Shown here one piece after another: positions 23,575-35,029 of a stretch of DNA of 64,000 nt. How positions within the stretch are numbered: the first letter of the stretch is position 1; each line of letters starts with the position of its first letter. The notes below the pieces were generated by a model. It had not been told where the DNA came from and searched no databases. It saw nothing but the letters and a program-made list of their open reading frames with translations. Source of the stretch: Melampsora larici-populina 98AG31 (lineage: Eukaryota; Basidiomycota; Pucciniomycetes; Pucciniales; Melampsoraceae). The position numbers were made by a program, and so were the translations under genes. Where the stretch lies: contig NW_006768766.1 in the NCBI RefSeq assembly GCF_000204055.1, positions 962,706 through 1,026,705 of the forward strand, written 5' to 3'.

Positions 23575-26014
23575 TTCGTAAGTAGAATAAACGAGTTGCT
23601 GAATTGAAAGTACACAGGATGAAGCTGTTTCTGATTTGACAGTCTGATTCGTTGCTTGAAGATTTTCTGTACAAGGTTAATATGAAAGGAAGGCGATGAG
23701 TAATCTTGGGAACAGTCAGCCATGTCGGGGCACCTGAAACCCCAGAACACCCCGGGTTTTTTGTTGGCCTAAGATGAGGTTTGAATCAGTCTCTAGTCTA
23801 CTTCCGTCAATCAAGGGGTTCAACACCTTCTAAATCTTTGAAGTTAAATCAGAGAGATACATTTGTGTTGTATGACACTTATGAGACCCTTTGTTGCTTG
23901 TTTTTTAGGACCCATCAATTATATTTGTGTGTAATTAATGTTGCTGCTCTAATATGAGTTTAGCCCGACACATATTACAAATATAACTTTTCACCATCTT
24001 GAGAAAAGCTCAAGGGTGAAAGTTTATCAACATGATACAGTATTCTTACTCAAAAGGCCAACTCTTGGTGGTTCCAGGACCCACCAAAGATGCACCTATG
24101 AACCTTTTTGTGGTCATATAGCATAATTTGATTGCTCTGTAGGAGACGGCATTCTATTTGAAACTCTATAATATCATAAGAATGGTGCAAGTGCAAAGGC
24201 TTTGGTATAGTTCTCAAGTGTTTGAATTTAAATGGACCAAATTTGAATTCATACACCAAGAAGAGACATCAATATGCCCCTCTTTGTGGACATATAGCAT
24301 TTTGTAAGATTATTGTGGTAAACTACTCCACAAGTAAAACTTTTGTTGTTTCAGTTCAAACTCAAAAGTTGAACTAGGAGTTTATCTTTTAAATATTATT
24401 CCTTAACTTACACCCATTATCTTAGGTCTCACACCCATCAAAAGTACGGCTACTGGGATATTTTAGCTGCATAACCCTATTTGGAGAGTCTTGCGGTAAA
24501 CTGCTCCACAAGTAAAACTTTTTGAGTTTTTGTTCAAACCAAAAGTCAAACTGGGAGATTATTTTGGAAGTGATCTACTTTGAGATTGACGTATCTTAAA
24601 GGGTCTCACACCAATCCTAGGTACATCTACAGGCCTATCAGGTTGCTCTGCAGCACCATTTGGACAATTCTGCGGAACCCTGCTCACTTGTAAAACCCAA
24701 ATTGTACAAACCCCAAAGTTCAACTTGTAAATATTTTTCAAGTAAATGAAGTAAATGACATTAAATGAACATTGAGTAAGCATTTTTTTGGTTTAATTGA
24801 TAAAAGCCAACAATTGACCTTGCTTGAGGATATTGGACTATATGCCAATGTTTTGGCATATTGATATTTTTATGCTTGTTTTGCCCCATATCACACAAAC
24901 TTTGCCCTTACTCACATAAAATATTACATTATTGTTTGTTCAGGTATTCCACACTTATCTGTTGAGGAGTGATCTTTGAATCTATATCTTGAACAGCAAT
25001 CAATATATCTTTCTCATAACTCAAATGTGTCTATCAGCTCTGGATGGTTAACTAATGGCTATTGGGGAGCCAAATGAGTAACACATGAGTGTACAACCAT
25101 TCTGTCTTGTGTCTCAGTGTTGGTCAGTTAAGTTTTCAACATAACTTATGAAATCTTGAGTTTCAAAAGGATCATAAGTTACATTTGTCTGCCTAATGAT
25201 AAACAGCCATTGTGGGTTTACTAAAATGACATTTTCTTCAAATAAGAAGTATTATGTATTTGTTCAAGTGATGAACTGGTTTGTCTGTGTTTTCCAAAAA
25301 CACAGTCACCCAATGCTACACCAGCAATTCCTCTTCATTGTTTATTGACAAGTCATAGATTGATTGTTGACAATTAATAGTATTGTGTTGTTATAACAAA
25401 CTTCCTGCAACTTACCTGGATATGCACATTGTGGTATCATACTACTTTTCATGGGAGCAGTAATATGGATGTTGGTCTTTTAACCAAATCATCATTTTGC
25501 AATCAACAATCCCATATATATGCAAAGCAACTTGTGCAAGGTGAACCACTAGAGTGAATAGACTACGAGAGCACTGCTAACTTGCCATTCCAATAACATC
25601 TTCTTGCTTGATGCCTAAAGGCCACTGGCCACCATCGACATCAAGCTTTCACCTTTTTGTTTGACAGCAGTTAGTTTTCAATTGCTCACTCAATACATTG
25701 AACAGGAAAGTTCTTAAACAAACTAAAACGGGGCTCACGAGCTAAACGGTAATATAGTTGCAATATACTTTCACCCTTGATTGGGATAGTTGGGATTCAC
25801 TGGACAGCATCAAGAAGTATTTCCCGATTAGATAATCGTCCGTCATCGTCTGATAGATGCTGCAAATTAAATGAAAGGAGACCAAAGCGTCTGATACTGA
25901 GGTTTTAGTCAATAGCTTGCTGGCTCATTCCCTAAAGTCGAGATAACCAATCATACCTACAAAAGCACACATCTTACTTGTAGCATACCTCATACGGAAC
26001 CTTCACATACTCAA
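23575..26014. repeat. No gene; diverged ~178-bp tandem repeat at 24075-24740
   Basis: The phrase GGTAAACT(A/G)CTCCACAAGT recurs at 24318 and 24494, and a decayed version occurs at 24674. Matching flanks (ATATAGCAT, CTCACACC(C/A)AT) extend back to about 24075. This gives about four copies with a period of 176-180 bp. The remaining sequence to 26014 shows nothing recognisable. Confidence 0.6.
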
Positions 26015-29000
26015 ATGGGTACCTCTGGCCGAGCAATACAGTGCCCTCTTGGCAAACAATTACCAAAACGCAGGAAGTTGGCCGAAACCGAAGCCCTTTG
26101 CGAGAAAGCCAAACACGACAAATCTCAAAGTGACTGGGGTAAAAAAAAGTGTGAGGAGCTCAGTCAAGCTCTGGAAAATCACCCTAGAGTCCTGAACGAT
26201 GACCATCTGGAAAACGAAGATGACGAATATGACCCAAACAATCACCTTGCAAACTTTTGGCCGCTGGAAGACAATATGGAAGAGGAAGATCAAGATAACT
26301 TAGATAATGTACATACATATGTACAACTGGTCTCCGGAAAGACCTACAGGCACCGGCGGTTACAAGAGCATCTACACTGGAAGGAGATTATGCAAAAGGT
26401 CTTCATTGCATTTATGAAGTCATCTGAACAAACGTCCGAATGGGGTGATGACATGAGGTGGAATCAAGACTTTAATGATGAAGACGACTGTTCATGTGGA
26501 CCAGGACTCAAGCGAACTCGCGCCATAGACACTTTGGATCTCATTTGTGAGAAGGTTTTCTGAAGACTGTTTCTGGAGACTCGTCTGATTTTATAATGCA
26601 ACAGATCGCAGGAAAATTCAATTCGAATTTTGTAGATGCACCCCGGATCAAGTTCGTTTGATCCGCCAAGGCTATCTGGGAGGGTCTCCTAAGAATCCAG
26701 AGACAGCTTTTTCCCTACGGCTCATTCGATTTTATCATCTAGCATGGGAGTACTGTCACTCTAACATCCAGCCATTCTCGCTCATGCTTGATCGATACTT
26801 AGATGCGCATAATCCTCTGATAACAGTACCTGGGACTACAGAAGTAAGTTAAATAATCTCTTGAAAGTAGCAAACGAACCTACGGTCTTGAGCTGAAGAC
26901 TTTGGCCACGGACATGTTAGCCTCGACTTTGGCGCAAGCCTCTTTCAGCAGCCGTGTACTGCTATCGACAGATCCTCAAAATGATTGAGGAACTTGAGGC
27001 TCGCAGCCTCAATCTTACGGCGTTGGAGCGGCTTGCATCAAATTGTCCGAGATGCTTCGGTCCAGCAGGTGCAGGCGGCATTCAAAAGGGTCCGCAATTC
27101 GTTGTCTGTGTTGATGGTAACTTTCAACAGAGACGCCATGAATCAGCAAGTAAAGAAATTCAGGAGATAGAGTTATCAACTCCTTCTTTGTTTGTGCATG
27201 CTGAAGATGTTGCTCGATGGGAGCCCAATCCAGCAGATACTACACGGTGCAATGTTCCATTGGTATGTAGAGCTATATATACTCATCGAGTGGTCTATCA
27301 GCAACTGATACAAACTTCTTCATAGGATCCGTGTACATCACAACACACAGCCGCCGCCGATCGTCGAGATGCATCAAGTTGGAAAGGCTGCGAAGAGACC
27401 GGCCTCATTGGTCTAGCATGTCGGCATGACCACATGCTGAAGCTTGTGAATGTCATACAAAGTGGCGAAAAGTGGGTTAGTTCCTCATTATCAACAACTT
27501 TAAATTATGTATTTATCTACCTATTTGGTTTTGATAACAATCCATAGGGCCTATTTTGTGCACGCCTTGATTGGACTCCTCTTCGATTCCATCCTTGAAG
27601 CCCGTACACAAACAAACGATGCCAGCGTAGGTGTCTTGTATGACATCGGATGTACAATGGAGAAAGGTGTGATCAGGGTATGTGAGTTGGTAGAATTTGT
27701 AGCATCAGAATTAACTCATATCAGTATCTATCTTATTTTATGGGATAGAACAATCTCTTTGTTGACAAACGAATCCAGAAACGTCTTAAATTTGGTACCT
27801 CCGCATTCCACGCATACGTCCATCAGTGGAGCTGCCAGTTGCAGTACAATCCACGACTAAATGTTGGATGGGGTTTCTCAGATGGCGAGTGCTTAGAACG
27901 TAATTGGCGGCATATATCGCCAATCATTTCTCCCCTCCAATGGGCCTCAAAACAGACCCGTTTGGATGCAATACATTTGAAGGTTATGCATGGTATTTCT
28001 ATTAAGCTTGTTAATGCAGGTAGGTCAGTCGTTCATCTTCTAATCAATACAAACCATTTGTAGTGATCGATTTTTGTTTGCTGAAAGCCAAGTCAGCCTC
28101 TAGCAAGCTGAAAATAGCTGAAAAGAGGCTGACTGAAGCTCGTACGGTTCTTAATCATCTGCAATTGACTGTGGGACTCGCCATCGAGTACTTTTCTGAG
28201 CAGTGGGAACGACAAAAAAGATGTCAGTCAGAGTTAATGGCTGACAACTCCCTTCAAAACCTCCAAGTTTGACTTCAACGTCTGATAGAGCTGGAGGAAG
28301 ACTTTAAACAAGCTCAGTAAGTTGATTTTGTGTACTGTGTTTATCTAATTCATGTTTTCACCTGTTGTTTCATCCCGCTTCTTAAACTAGTGATGATTTT
28401 GAGAAACTCCGACGCAAAAGGCAAAGAACATTGTCCAAGGAAGAGCACGTAACCTTAAGAGCTCTGCCCTCAACCCTGGTGTCTCTAGAAGACTCTATAG
28501 CTGACTTGGTGATTGAACTAGGTGGTGACGAGTTTTGAGATATGCCTGAGGTCAAAGGTTAGATGATTTGACTCCGATATGTCATTTTCTTAACAGTGAC
28601 TGATATCTTTGGAATGCTCCTCTTTAGACCCAAAAGCTTGAATGATGTTACGAGTTCGAGTGGCAAAAGAGAAGCTTTATGAAGCTAAAGTTGGAAAGAT
28701 TGAGTGGCAAAAACAATGGGACCAGCCCGGAATTGGTGAGTGAGGGCTCTCTCTGAAACATTTGTATGACTGGCACTGATGCAAATTTTACGTTGTGAAC
28801 TGCATTGCTGAAGGGACTACTGAACAATCTAGGTACAAAAGTGTGATGGACAAGAGGAATAAGGCCCTACTCCAAAAATACAATAGCTACAAGACTAGCG
28901 TTGAGACCTATCATGAAACATACCCAGACTCCCCACCTCTACAATTACCAACAATCGAGGAAGTAAAAAGCCTAGATATCACAGATCCGTTTTGGAACAT

Positions 29001-29646
29001 AGGCCACCTAACACATCCTGACGAGCCGTGGGCGGTGGACTTGGCAACTCAGACAGGAATTCAGGCTTTTCGTACTAAAAGGAGCGGAGAGGAAGAACTT
29101 GAGAGAATTAGCTATGAAGTTCAAAATATGGTGAGATTTGCTTTGATGACGGAGGAAAAACTTGCAGCGCTGCTAGTCCTGAGTGAGATGGGTGAGTTGT
29201 ATTCACATGTGGTGTATTTTGTTTCCTGCTGACATCTGTTTATTCTTAATGTAGACTGGGTCGACGGCTGTCCAGGTGGAAGACGTCCAGTTGAGTTAGT
29301 TTTGAAGAGTGGGCTGGTCTCCAAGTCGTCTTGGGAAATGAGCCAGAAAGTGCTCAAAGCTTTACATATTCGATTAAGCCTGAAGTGGTGCCGCACTTGG
29401 ATGGTTTGGAATTCGAACGTTCCATTTCTTCTTCGAAGGACTGCTCAATACTCACAAGAAAGTATTCAATCAATTGACATATTGATATTGAAATGGAAGA
29501 GCTTAATTGAAAGGTCGACTAATATGTGGGAAAAGATTGTACACTGCCAATCTGTACCTGCCCAAGCGATGGATGAATTAGAATTGATTGAACAAGATTT
29601 GATGATAGCTGAAGATGATGTAGGAGTTCAAGTTCTATATGAATGA
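26015..29646 (+). pseudogene. KDZ transposase with N-terminal cysteine cluster
   Basis: The opening is acidic (26015-26530). A GTGAGA intron leads into the cysteine-cluster region FEFCRCTPDQVRLIRQGYLG (26620 on). The KDZ core follows: CPRCFGP, FVVCVDGNFQQRRHE (catalytic aspartate), HTAAADRRDASSWKGC, TGLIGLACRHDHML, RAYFVHALIGLLFDSI, GVLYDIGC (second aspartate) and GWGFSDGECLERNWR (acidic residue), split by several introns. A coiled C-terminal region runs to 29643. Three in-frame TGA codons (28270, 28536, 28639) lie in that region, where the family normally shows charged residues such as RVRVAKEKL. KDZ elements are large basidiomycete DNA transposons; I could not define this copy's termini. 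Confidence 0.8.
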
Positions 29647-29796
29647 TTGAAATGATTTTCTTGACTAAATTCGACGTAAAAGGATCAGGTGCTGTTTAGC
29701 CTTGATTTATAATTCATTCAGTTACTATCGAGCTTGATGATCGAGTTGATCTGTTTATTGTTGTTTTTTGTGAGTATTGGTTCATTTCAGCCTATC

Positions 29797-29882
29797 AACT
29801 TCTGCTCTTTCAACAACCTTAAAGATGCCTGCAATTGTATGTGATCGAAAACAAATCTAAGGTTGTTGAAAGAGCAAAAGTT
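29797..29882. repeat. Hairpin, 25-bp arms, one mismatch
   Basis: TGCTCTTTCAACAACCTTA (within 29797-29821) pairs with 29858-29882 across a 36-base spacer. It lies 150 bp after the KDZ reading frame, so it may be a terminal structure or transcript hairpin of that element. The rest of 29650-30140 has nothing recognisable. Confidence 0.7.
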
Positions 29883-30144
29883 CATATGACTTGACTTGAA
29901 ACCTTGATCCTTGAGTTCGGACATGTCGTGGTAGTGAAAACACAATATCTTGCCGATAATATTGATGAACTTGAATGAGTTTTGAATTTGAATGATATAG
30001 AAGTTCAGCTTGAAGTCAAATGAGGTTTTCAGGTTTGACCGATGTAGTGCAGTTCCGACCAGGCTGATGCAGATCAGTAGAAGGTGAGCGTTCAAGTCGA
30101 GTGTGGTGGTAGACCTGTCTGTAGTGATGGGTGTTGGTTGATAT

Positions 30145-30521
30145 AGAGCAGACCAGTCTGGCGTGTCAGACCGGTCTGACCAGACCGATCTGATACGCCA
30201 GTCGAGTGTTGTGTTGGGTGACTGTAGTCAGATTCAGACGGGTCTTTTGAGACCAGACTGGTCTGGATCCAGTGTACATACTAGTCTGGGATGCTGTGTA
30301 GTGCTGTCAGACTGGTCTGGCTCATGTTCGAGTTTGTACAAGTCAGATTTTGTTTAGTGGGGCCAGACTAGTCTGAAAATGACTCGACTGTGACTTGAGC
30401 CCGCGATATGTAACTAGTCTGAGCGTCGGAGTAGTCTGTCTACTGCTTTGGGGCTCGACACCGTTCAGATTACACAAGCTACAGACGGTTCTTCATCGTA
30501 GAGTCTGTGCGCCAGAGGTGA
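30145..30521 (-). repeat. Inverted copy of the MULE 3' coding end and tail
   Basis: Read on the minus strand from 30521, it reproduces the last residues of the MULE protein (LAHRLYDEEP) and its stop. It then gives the same CAGAC/GTCTG-rich tail as 19795-20100, with few differences at first and then divergence. Similarity stops sharply at about 30521, where an RTC4-like reading frame begins on the other strand. Confidence 0.8.
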
Positions 30522-30522
30522 G

Positions 30523-32352
30523 CAGAAGAACTAGCCCTTGACAACGGAATCGATCCCGAAGAAGCTGTTCCAGTCAGCAAAGGAATCAAAGAATTCCAGG
30601 TTGATGACCATTCTACATCAATCAAAGATGAAGCTGAAGGCCAGGTCAAAACCCAAGCTTCTGACTTATTTGCTAAGACGGATCTCAATTTTCCTTTATC
30701 CGATGACAGTTTTGACTTGAACTGGCACAACGACTTATGGGGTGATGGACCAAGATGTCCATTATGTGATGAACCATTACCCAAGAACCCTTCTGAGAAG
30801 TTTAAGGAGATGCTTTCCTTTCAGATGGCTAAACCACATGCCAAAAAGCGACCGCTTCCTGGTAACCGGGATCTGGTGGAACTTCCGGTGTGTACATGTG
30901 TTCTCATGTAGACACTGCTATGCGAGCTTATATTTTTGAATTCCACCGCTAGTATGTTAAAAGAGCTTCAACATGTGAACAGCACAAAAAGGAGTGCAAT
31001 ATAATTCCACACGGGGAACAGCTTGGCTGGCCCTCATCAATCAACTCAGAGTTGTTGAGCAGGTAGGTGTCCTTCTATGTAAAGTTTCAAACAGCGCTAA
31101 ACAGGTTGATTGATACAAATATATAGGCGTGTTACAGAACTTGAGGAAGCCTTGAGACAACTTGTGAGCCATAAAGAGGACTCGGTATTCTACGCTCAAG
31201 CGACTACGTCATGGAGAAGACATCGAGGCAACAGGAATCATATGATGAACAATTGGGAGGAGTTTGATGTTGAAAAGCCCGGATAGTGAGTTTCTAGATC
31301 TCTTTCCTTCTTTGATTCCAGTGTCAAATTAGCTGAATGATTTTGGTTGATTTTTGATCATAGCTATGGCTTGATTGACCTTGAAGTGATTTTGAATACC
31401 CTGGACAACATATTCACCAGACCTTCCTCAGCTAAGCTCAAGCTCGATGACAATCAAACTTCCCCTTTACCCACCGATATTTTCATTTGGCAAGTGTTAG
31501 TTCCAGAGGTAGCAATAAGGTTGATTGGTGAAGATCTCAACCTATCACCAAATAATCCCCAGGTGCACTCTACTCTGGAAGATAGTCGGTTGTATGGTGT
31601 TGCACGCTTTTTGGAAGCTGAAACCCATGTAGACACTGAAGATCTCGAGGTTGAGAATACACCTTCCGTTCCATCTTTTCGAAACAATCTCACTGCTAGA
31701 TTCCTTGCACAGGTTCCAGAGAGAATGGTACCTTATCTCGGTGTAAATTACAACCCACCGGGCGACAGACACTGTGGATATCACGTCATTGCTGCTGCGA
31801 CTGGAAACAAGGGGACAGGGGGCTACTTGTTAGTTTGAAAGAAATTACTTGAAGAATTCACCACACATTGCAAAGTCCACGAAGGTTTCTTGGCAATACC
31901 AGCATGACCACGTGCAAAGCCTTGTCGTGTTCAGGACAGATCTCAGCTAGTAGGTGTTGCCTCTGTGGAGGAGGCAATCAAAAGGCTCAACTGCAAAACA
32001 CTCTCATGTACAGACGACTTCTGGCTCAGCATGCCCACCATGGGATATGCGATAGCCAGCGCTTTTGAACGGCCAGTTATCTTACTTGTCAAAGAAGTAT
32101 GGCTGTGTTGGGGCTTCCTCCCCTATCGAATAGATTTCAATCAATCCAAACCAATAATTTTGTCCTTTGTTGACAACAAACACTTTGTAGGTTATGATGT
32201 TCAGTCAGGATTAATCCCCTTTCCACCGCTCTTCCGCCAGGGCTGGACTAATTGTGGAATTCCATATGTTACTTGTTGGAAGGCCAAGTTTACCCAGTCT
32301 TGGAAACTCTGGCAAGATGTAGTGCTTCCCTCTCACAAAGTGAAACATTGAC
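30523..32352 (+). pseudogene. RTC4-like domain fused to OTU-like cysteine protease domain
   Basis: Exon 1 (to about 30888) has GPRCPLCDEPLP. Through a GTGTGT intron comes YVKRASTCEQHKKECNIIP then LGWPSSINSELLSRRV. After further introns comes a KPGYYGLIDLEVI block. This is the order of the RTC4-like domain named after yeast restriction of telomere capping 4. The later part has GDRHCGYHVIAAATG, corresponding to the DGxCGF/YH active-site block of OTU proteases. It is followed by DDFWLSMPTMGYAIASAF, RPVILL and NKHFVGYD, where the catalytic histidine is expected. Two in-frame TGA codons (31836 and 31905) separate the halves. The N-terminus is cut at the inverted MULE end. The OTU assignment is moderate, the RTC4 one stronger. 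Confidence 0.65.
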
Positions 32353-32474
32353 AGTCTGGCCGTTAAATTGATTGACACTCACAGCCCCCAGCTACTAGGC
32401 TCTGGCAGGCCAGAGATTACGTCGGCTTCAAGAAAGCTTCATGAAAGATTCAGAAAGATTTCAAACTGACTTCA

Positions 32475-33353
32475 ACATAATCATATTGGCCATTTGCCTG
32501 TCCGACCACCAAAATTCCGATGTCATCATATGACGTCATAAATCTGTACACACCTGCTCCTGTATTCACAGATCAAGAAGATATAGTTTATTAAACTTTA
32601 TCATGTAAATTGACTGAGTTATTGAGGTTTGAAAAAAAAATCACGGATAAAAAATACTATTTTTGTACTATACATAAGAGTGGGATCTTGGATATCTTGA
32701 ATCTCTATCAATATACATATAAAATAAATTTCATATTCCACTGTACAATACATGTTTCTACATTTTTCATTTTTGCAGCCTTTGTCCAAAAGGCATATTT
32801 CTATATGTAATTGTGAATTCTACATGAGCAGTCCAATCTTTCCCTGATTTGTTGATTCTAGGAAGGATATGGATAAATTGATGACAGAAACTTTTGGAAT
32901 TATTATTTACATGCATACCAGTCTATTTGTGCCTAATTTGGGCCCTGCAATTCATCACAATTTGCCTCAAGGTCAAAGAATTTCAGAAAATCCAACTTCT
33001 GTATATAATCCACAATTACATATAAAAATACTACCCATAGACCAAGGCTGTAGGGAACAGAAATTTGGAGAAACATAGTGCGGAAAATATTTTCAAATTT
33101 AATCTATATGTATATTGACAAAGATTGAAGATATTCAAGATCCCAGTCTTGTGTATAGTACAAAAATAGTATTTTTTATCCGTGATTTTTTTTCAAACCT
33201 CAATAACTCAGTCAATTTACATGATAAAGTTTAATAAACTATATATTCTTGATCTGTGAATACAGGAGCAGGTGTGTACAGATTTATGATGTCATATGAT
33301 GACATCAGAATTTTGGTGGTTGGACAGGCAAATGGCCCCATATGATATTATGT
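32475..33353. mobile_element. 879-bp foldback element inserted in a TIR
   Basis: The arms of about 240 bp (32475-32720 and 33105-33353) are reverse complements with scattered differences. Both include GCCATTTGCCTGTCC near the ends and a CAATTTACATGATAAAGTTT-type block inside. The ends read ACATAAT...ATTATGT. Removing it rejoins the left TIR of the outer element to match its right TIR, which fixes the insertion point. The central 380 bp has no gene. Confidence 0.75.
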
Positions 33354-33784
33354 CACAGGGGCCAAAATTGATGCTCACATGTATGTGAGCGTTGTAGACT
33401 TTCTTGAAGTCTCTAAAAAAGATTCATTTTCTTTCAGATTCATTCAATTCACAATTTTGGTTGTGTTCAGGTGATCAGCCTGTTTTGCTCACATTTTGCT
33501 TGACATTTCTTGAGAAGGCTCATTTCCATCTTGGATGAGCAATAACTGAGTCCAGATGAGTACTCAGGATCAGCTCATGAGTCACTGAATACTCAGCAAT
33601 TTGGTCAAAATTACAATGAGCACATGAACTACACCTTCCTCAGGCTTCATTTCTTAGTGAAGGCCTGCACAGGGGCCGTCCCATTTGATATGCTCAGGAA
33701 ATACTCAGTATCATCCCCTGGCTGGGTCATTGATGGGCCAGACTTCCTTGCTAAGGAATGAAACCTCATAAAATAGCCATCCCC

Positions 33785-34110
33785 CTGCTCAGCTAATCCT
33801 AAGTGATGTCCCCTGGATAAAGCTGCTCACACTGAGGGGCTGAGATCAACTGAGCAGCCCCTCAGCTAGTCCTCTGTGACATCCTTTGGATCCTTCTGAT
33901 CCCAGGAATGCCCCTGAGGACTAGCTGAGCAGCTGAGCAGTCCCTCAGCCAATACTCAGTGACATCCTTTGGATCCTTCTCCCAGGAATGCCCCTGAGGA
34001 CTAGATGAGCAGCCCCTCAGCCAATGAGCAGTGAAATCCTTTGGATCCTTCTGATCAAGGAATGCCACTGAGGGATAGCTGAGCAGATGGGCATCAGGCT
34101 TCATTCTGGA
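33785..34110. repeat. ~110-bp tandem repeat inside TIR element
   Basis: Units contain GACATCCTTTGGATCCTTCT, GGAATGCCCCTGAGGACTAG and GAGCAGCCCCTCAGC, repeated about three times with changes. Further partial units extend to both sides. Confidence 0.7.
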
Positions 34111-34610
34111 GCCATGAAGCCTGAGGAAAGGCTGGACCTATGTGATCCATCCAAGGGATGCTGCAGAGAATTAGTCAAGAGGATACTCAGGTCAGCTCAG
34201 CCCCTAAGCTAATCATAAGTGGTGTCCCTTGAAGCCTACTGGACCAGGGAATGCCACTCAGGATCAGCTGAGCAGCTGAGATAAACTGAGCAGATGGATC
34301 AGCCCTTCCTCAGACTTCTTTGCTCAGGAATAAGGCCTGAGGAAGGCTTAGTTTGTCTGCTCAGTCCCTGTTGATCACATAATCAGATGACAAGCAGAAA
34401 GAAATTGGAAAGAAAAGGGAAAGAAAAGGAAAGCAAAATTGAACAAACATTGAAGAAAACACAAAAATTTCAACGCTCACACCTATGTGAGCATCTATTT
34501 TTGCCCCTGTGTGTTGAAGTCATTTTGAAATATTTCTGAATCTTTCATGAATCTTTCATGGAGTCAGTGGTAGGCTCTGGCCTACCAGAGCCTAGTATAT
34601 GGGGGCTGTG

Positions 34611-35029
34611 ACTACAAGCTTTTTTTCATTGTAGTAGACTATACAAGACTTTGTGAAAGCTGTAGATCTTAGATCTTATATTATACAAAAAATCCAATAA
34701 TTAGATCAGTAACATAGATTGGTTTCAAGACGTTATAAGAGTTGAGAGCCGTGATTCCTGTGAGCTTGTTCATACTTGCTGGTGAGTGAGATGACCCAGA
34801 TCGAAATTTGAGGCACATCGAGAAGTGTTCAAATTGTATTGATGGCTGACGGGTTGTCGTGAGAAGTGTTGGTGTTGAACTGGAGCAAGTGGGAAATGCC
34901 GAGTGACTTGGTGGTACACAAGATGTGGAAGTCAGAAGTGTGACATGTTACATGTCAATACTAATTCATAATGTGAGAAAAGGAGACAAACTTTTAAAAA
35001 AAATAGAAACAAATGTGAACCAAGTGTAA
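34611..35029. other. Gene-free spacer
   Basis: No coding region or clear repeat is seen between the TIR element and the TET/JBP-like gene. Confidence 0.5.

Larger units (their letters stand above)
32380..34610. mobile_element. 2.23-kb TIR element, CACAGCCCCC ends, ACT duplication
   Basis: The left end CACAGCCCCCAGCTACTAGG (32380) matches the reverse complement of the right end (34610). ACT is present on both outer sides. Similarity of the arms covers about 100 bp, to the CTTCAACA boundary. The left arm then resumes after a foreign insertion (33354: CACAGGGGCCAAAATTGATG) and matches the right arm near 34481-34520. The interior is noncoding. CAC-type ends and a 3-bp duplication suggest a CACTA-like non-autonomous element. 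Confidence 0.7.

Noticed and set aside
29797..29882. Hairpin as a microRNA-like gene
   Set aside because: Only one 25-bp stem is visible and nothing else supports processing; it is listed as a repeat next to the KDZ gene.
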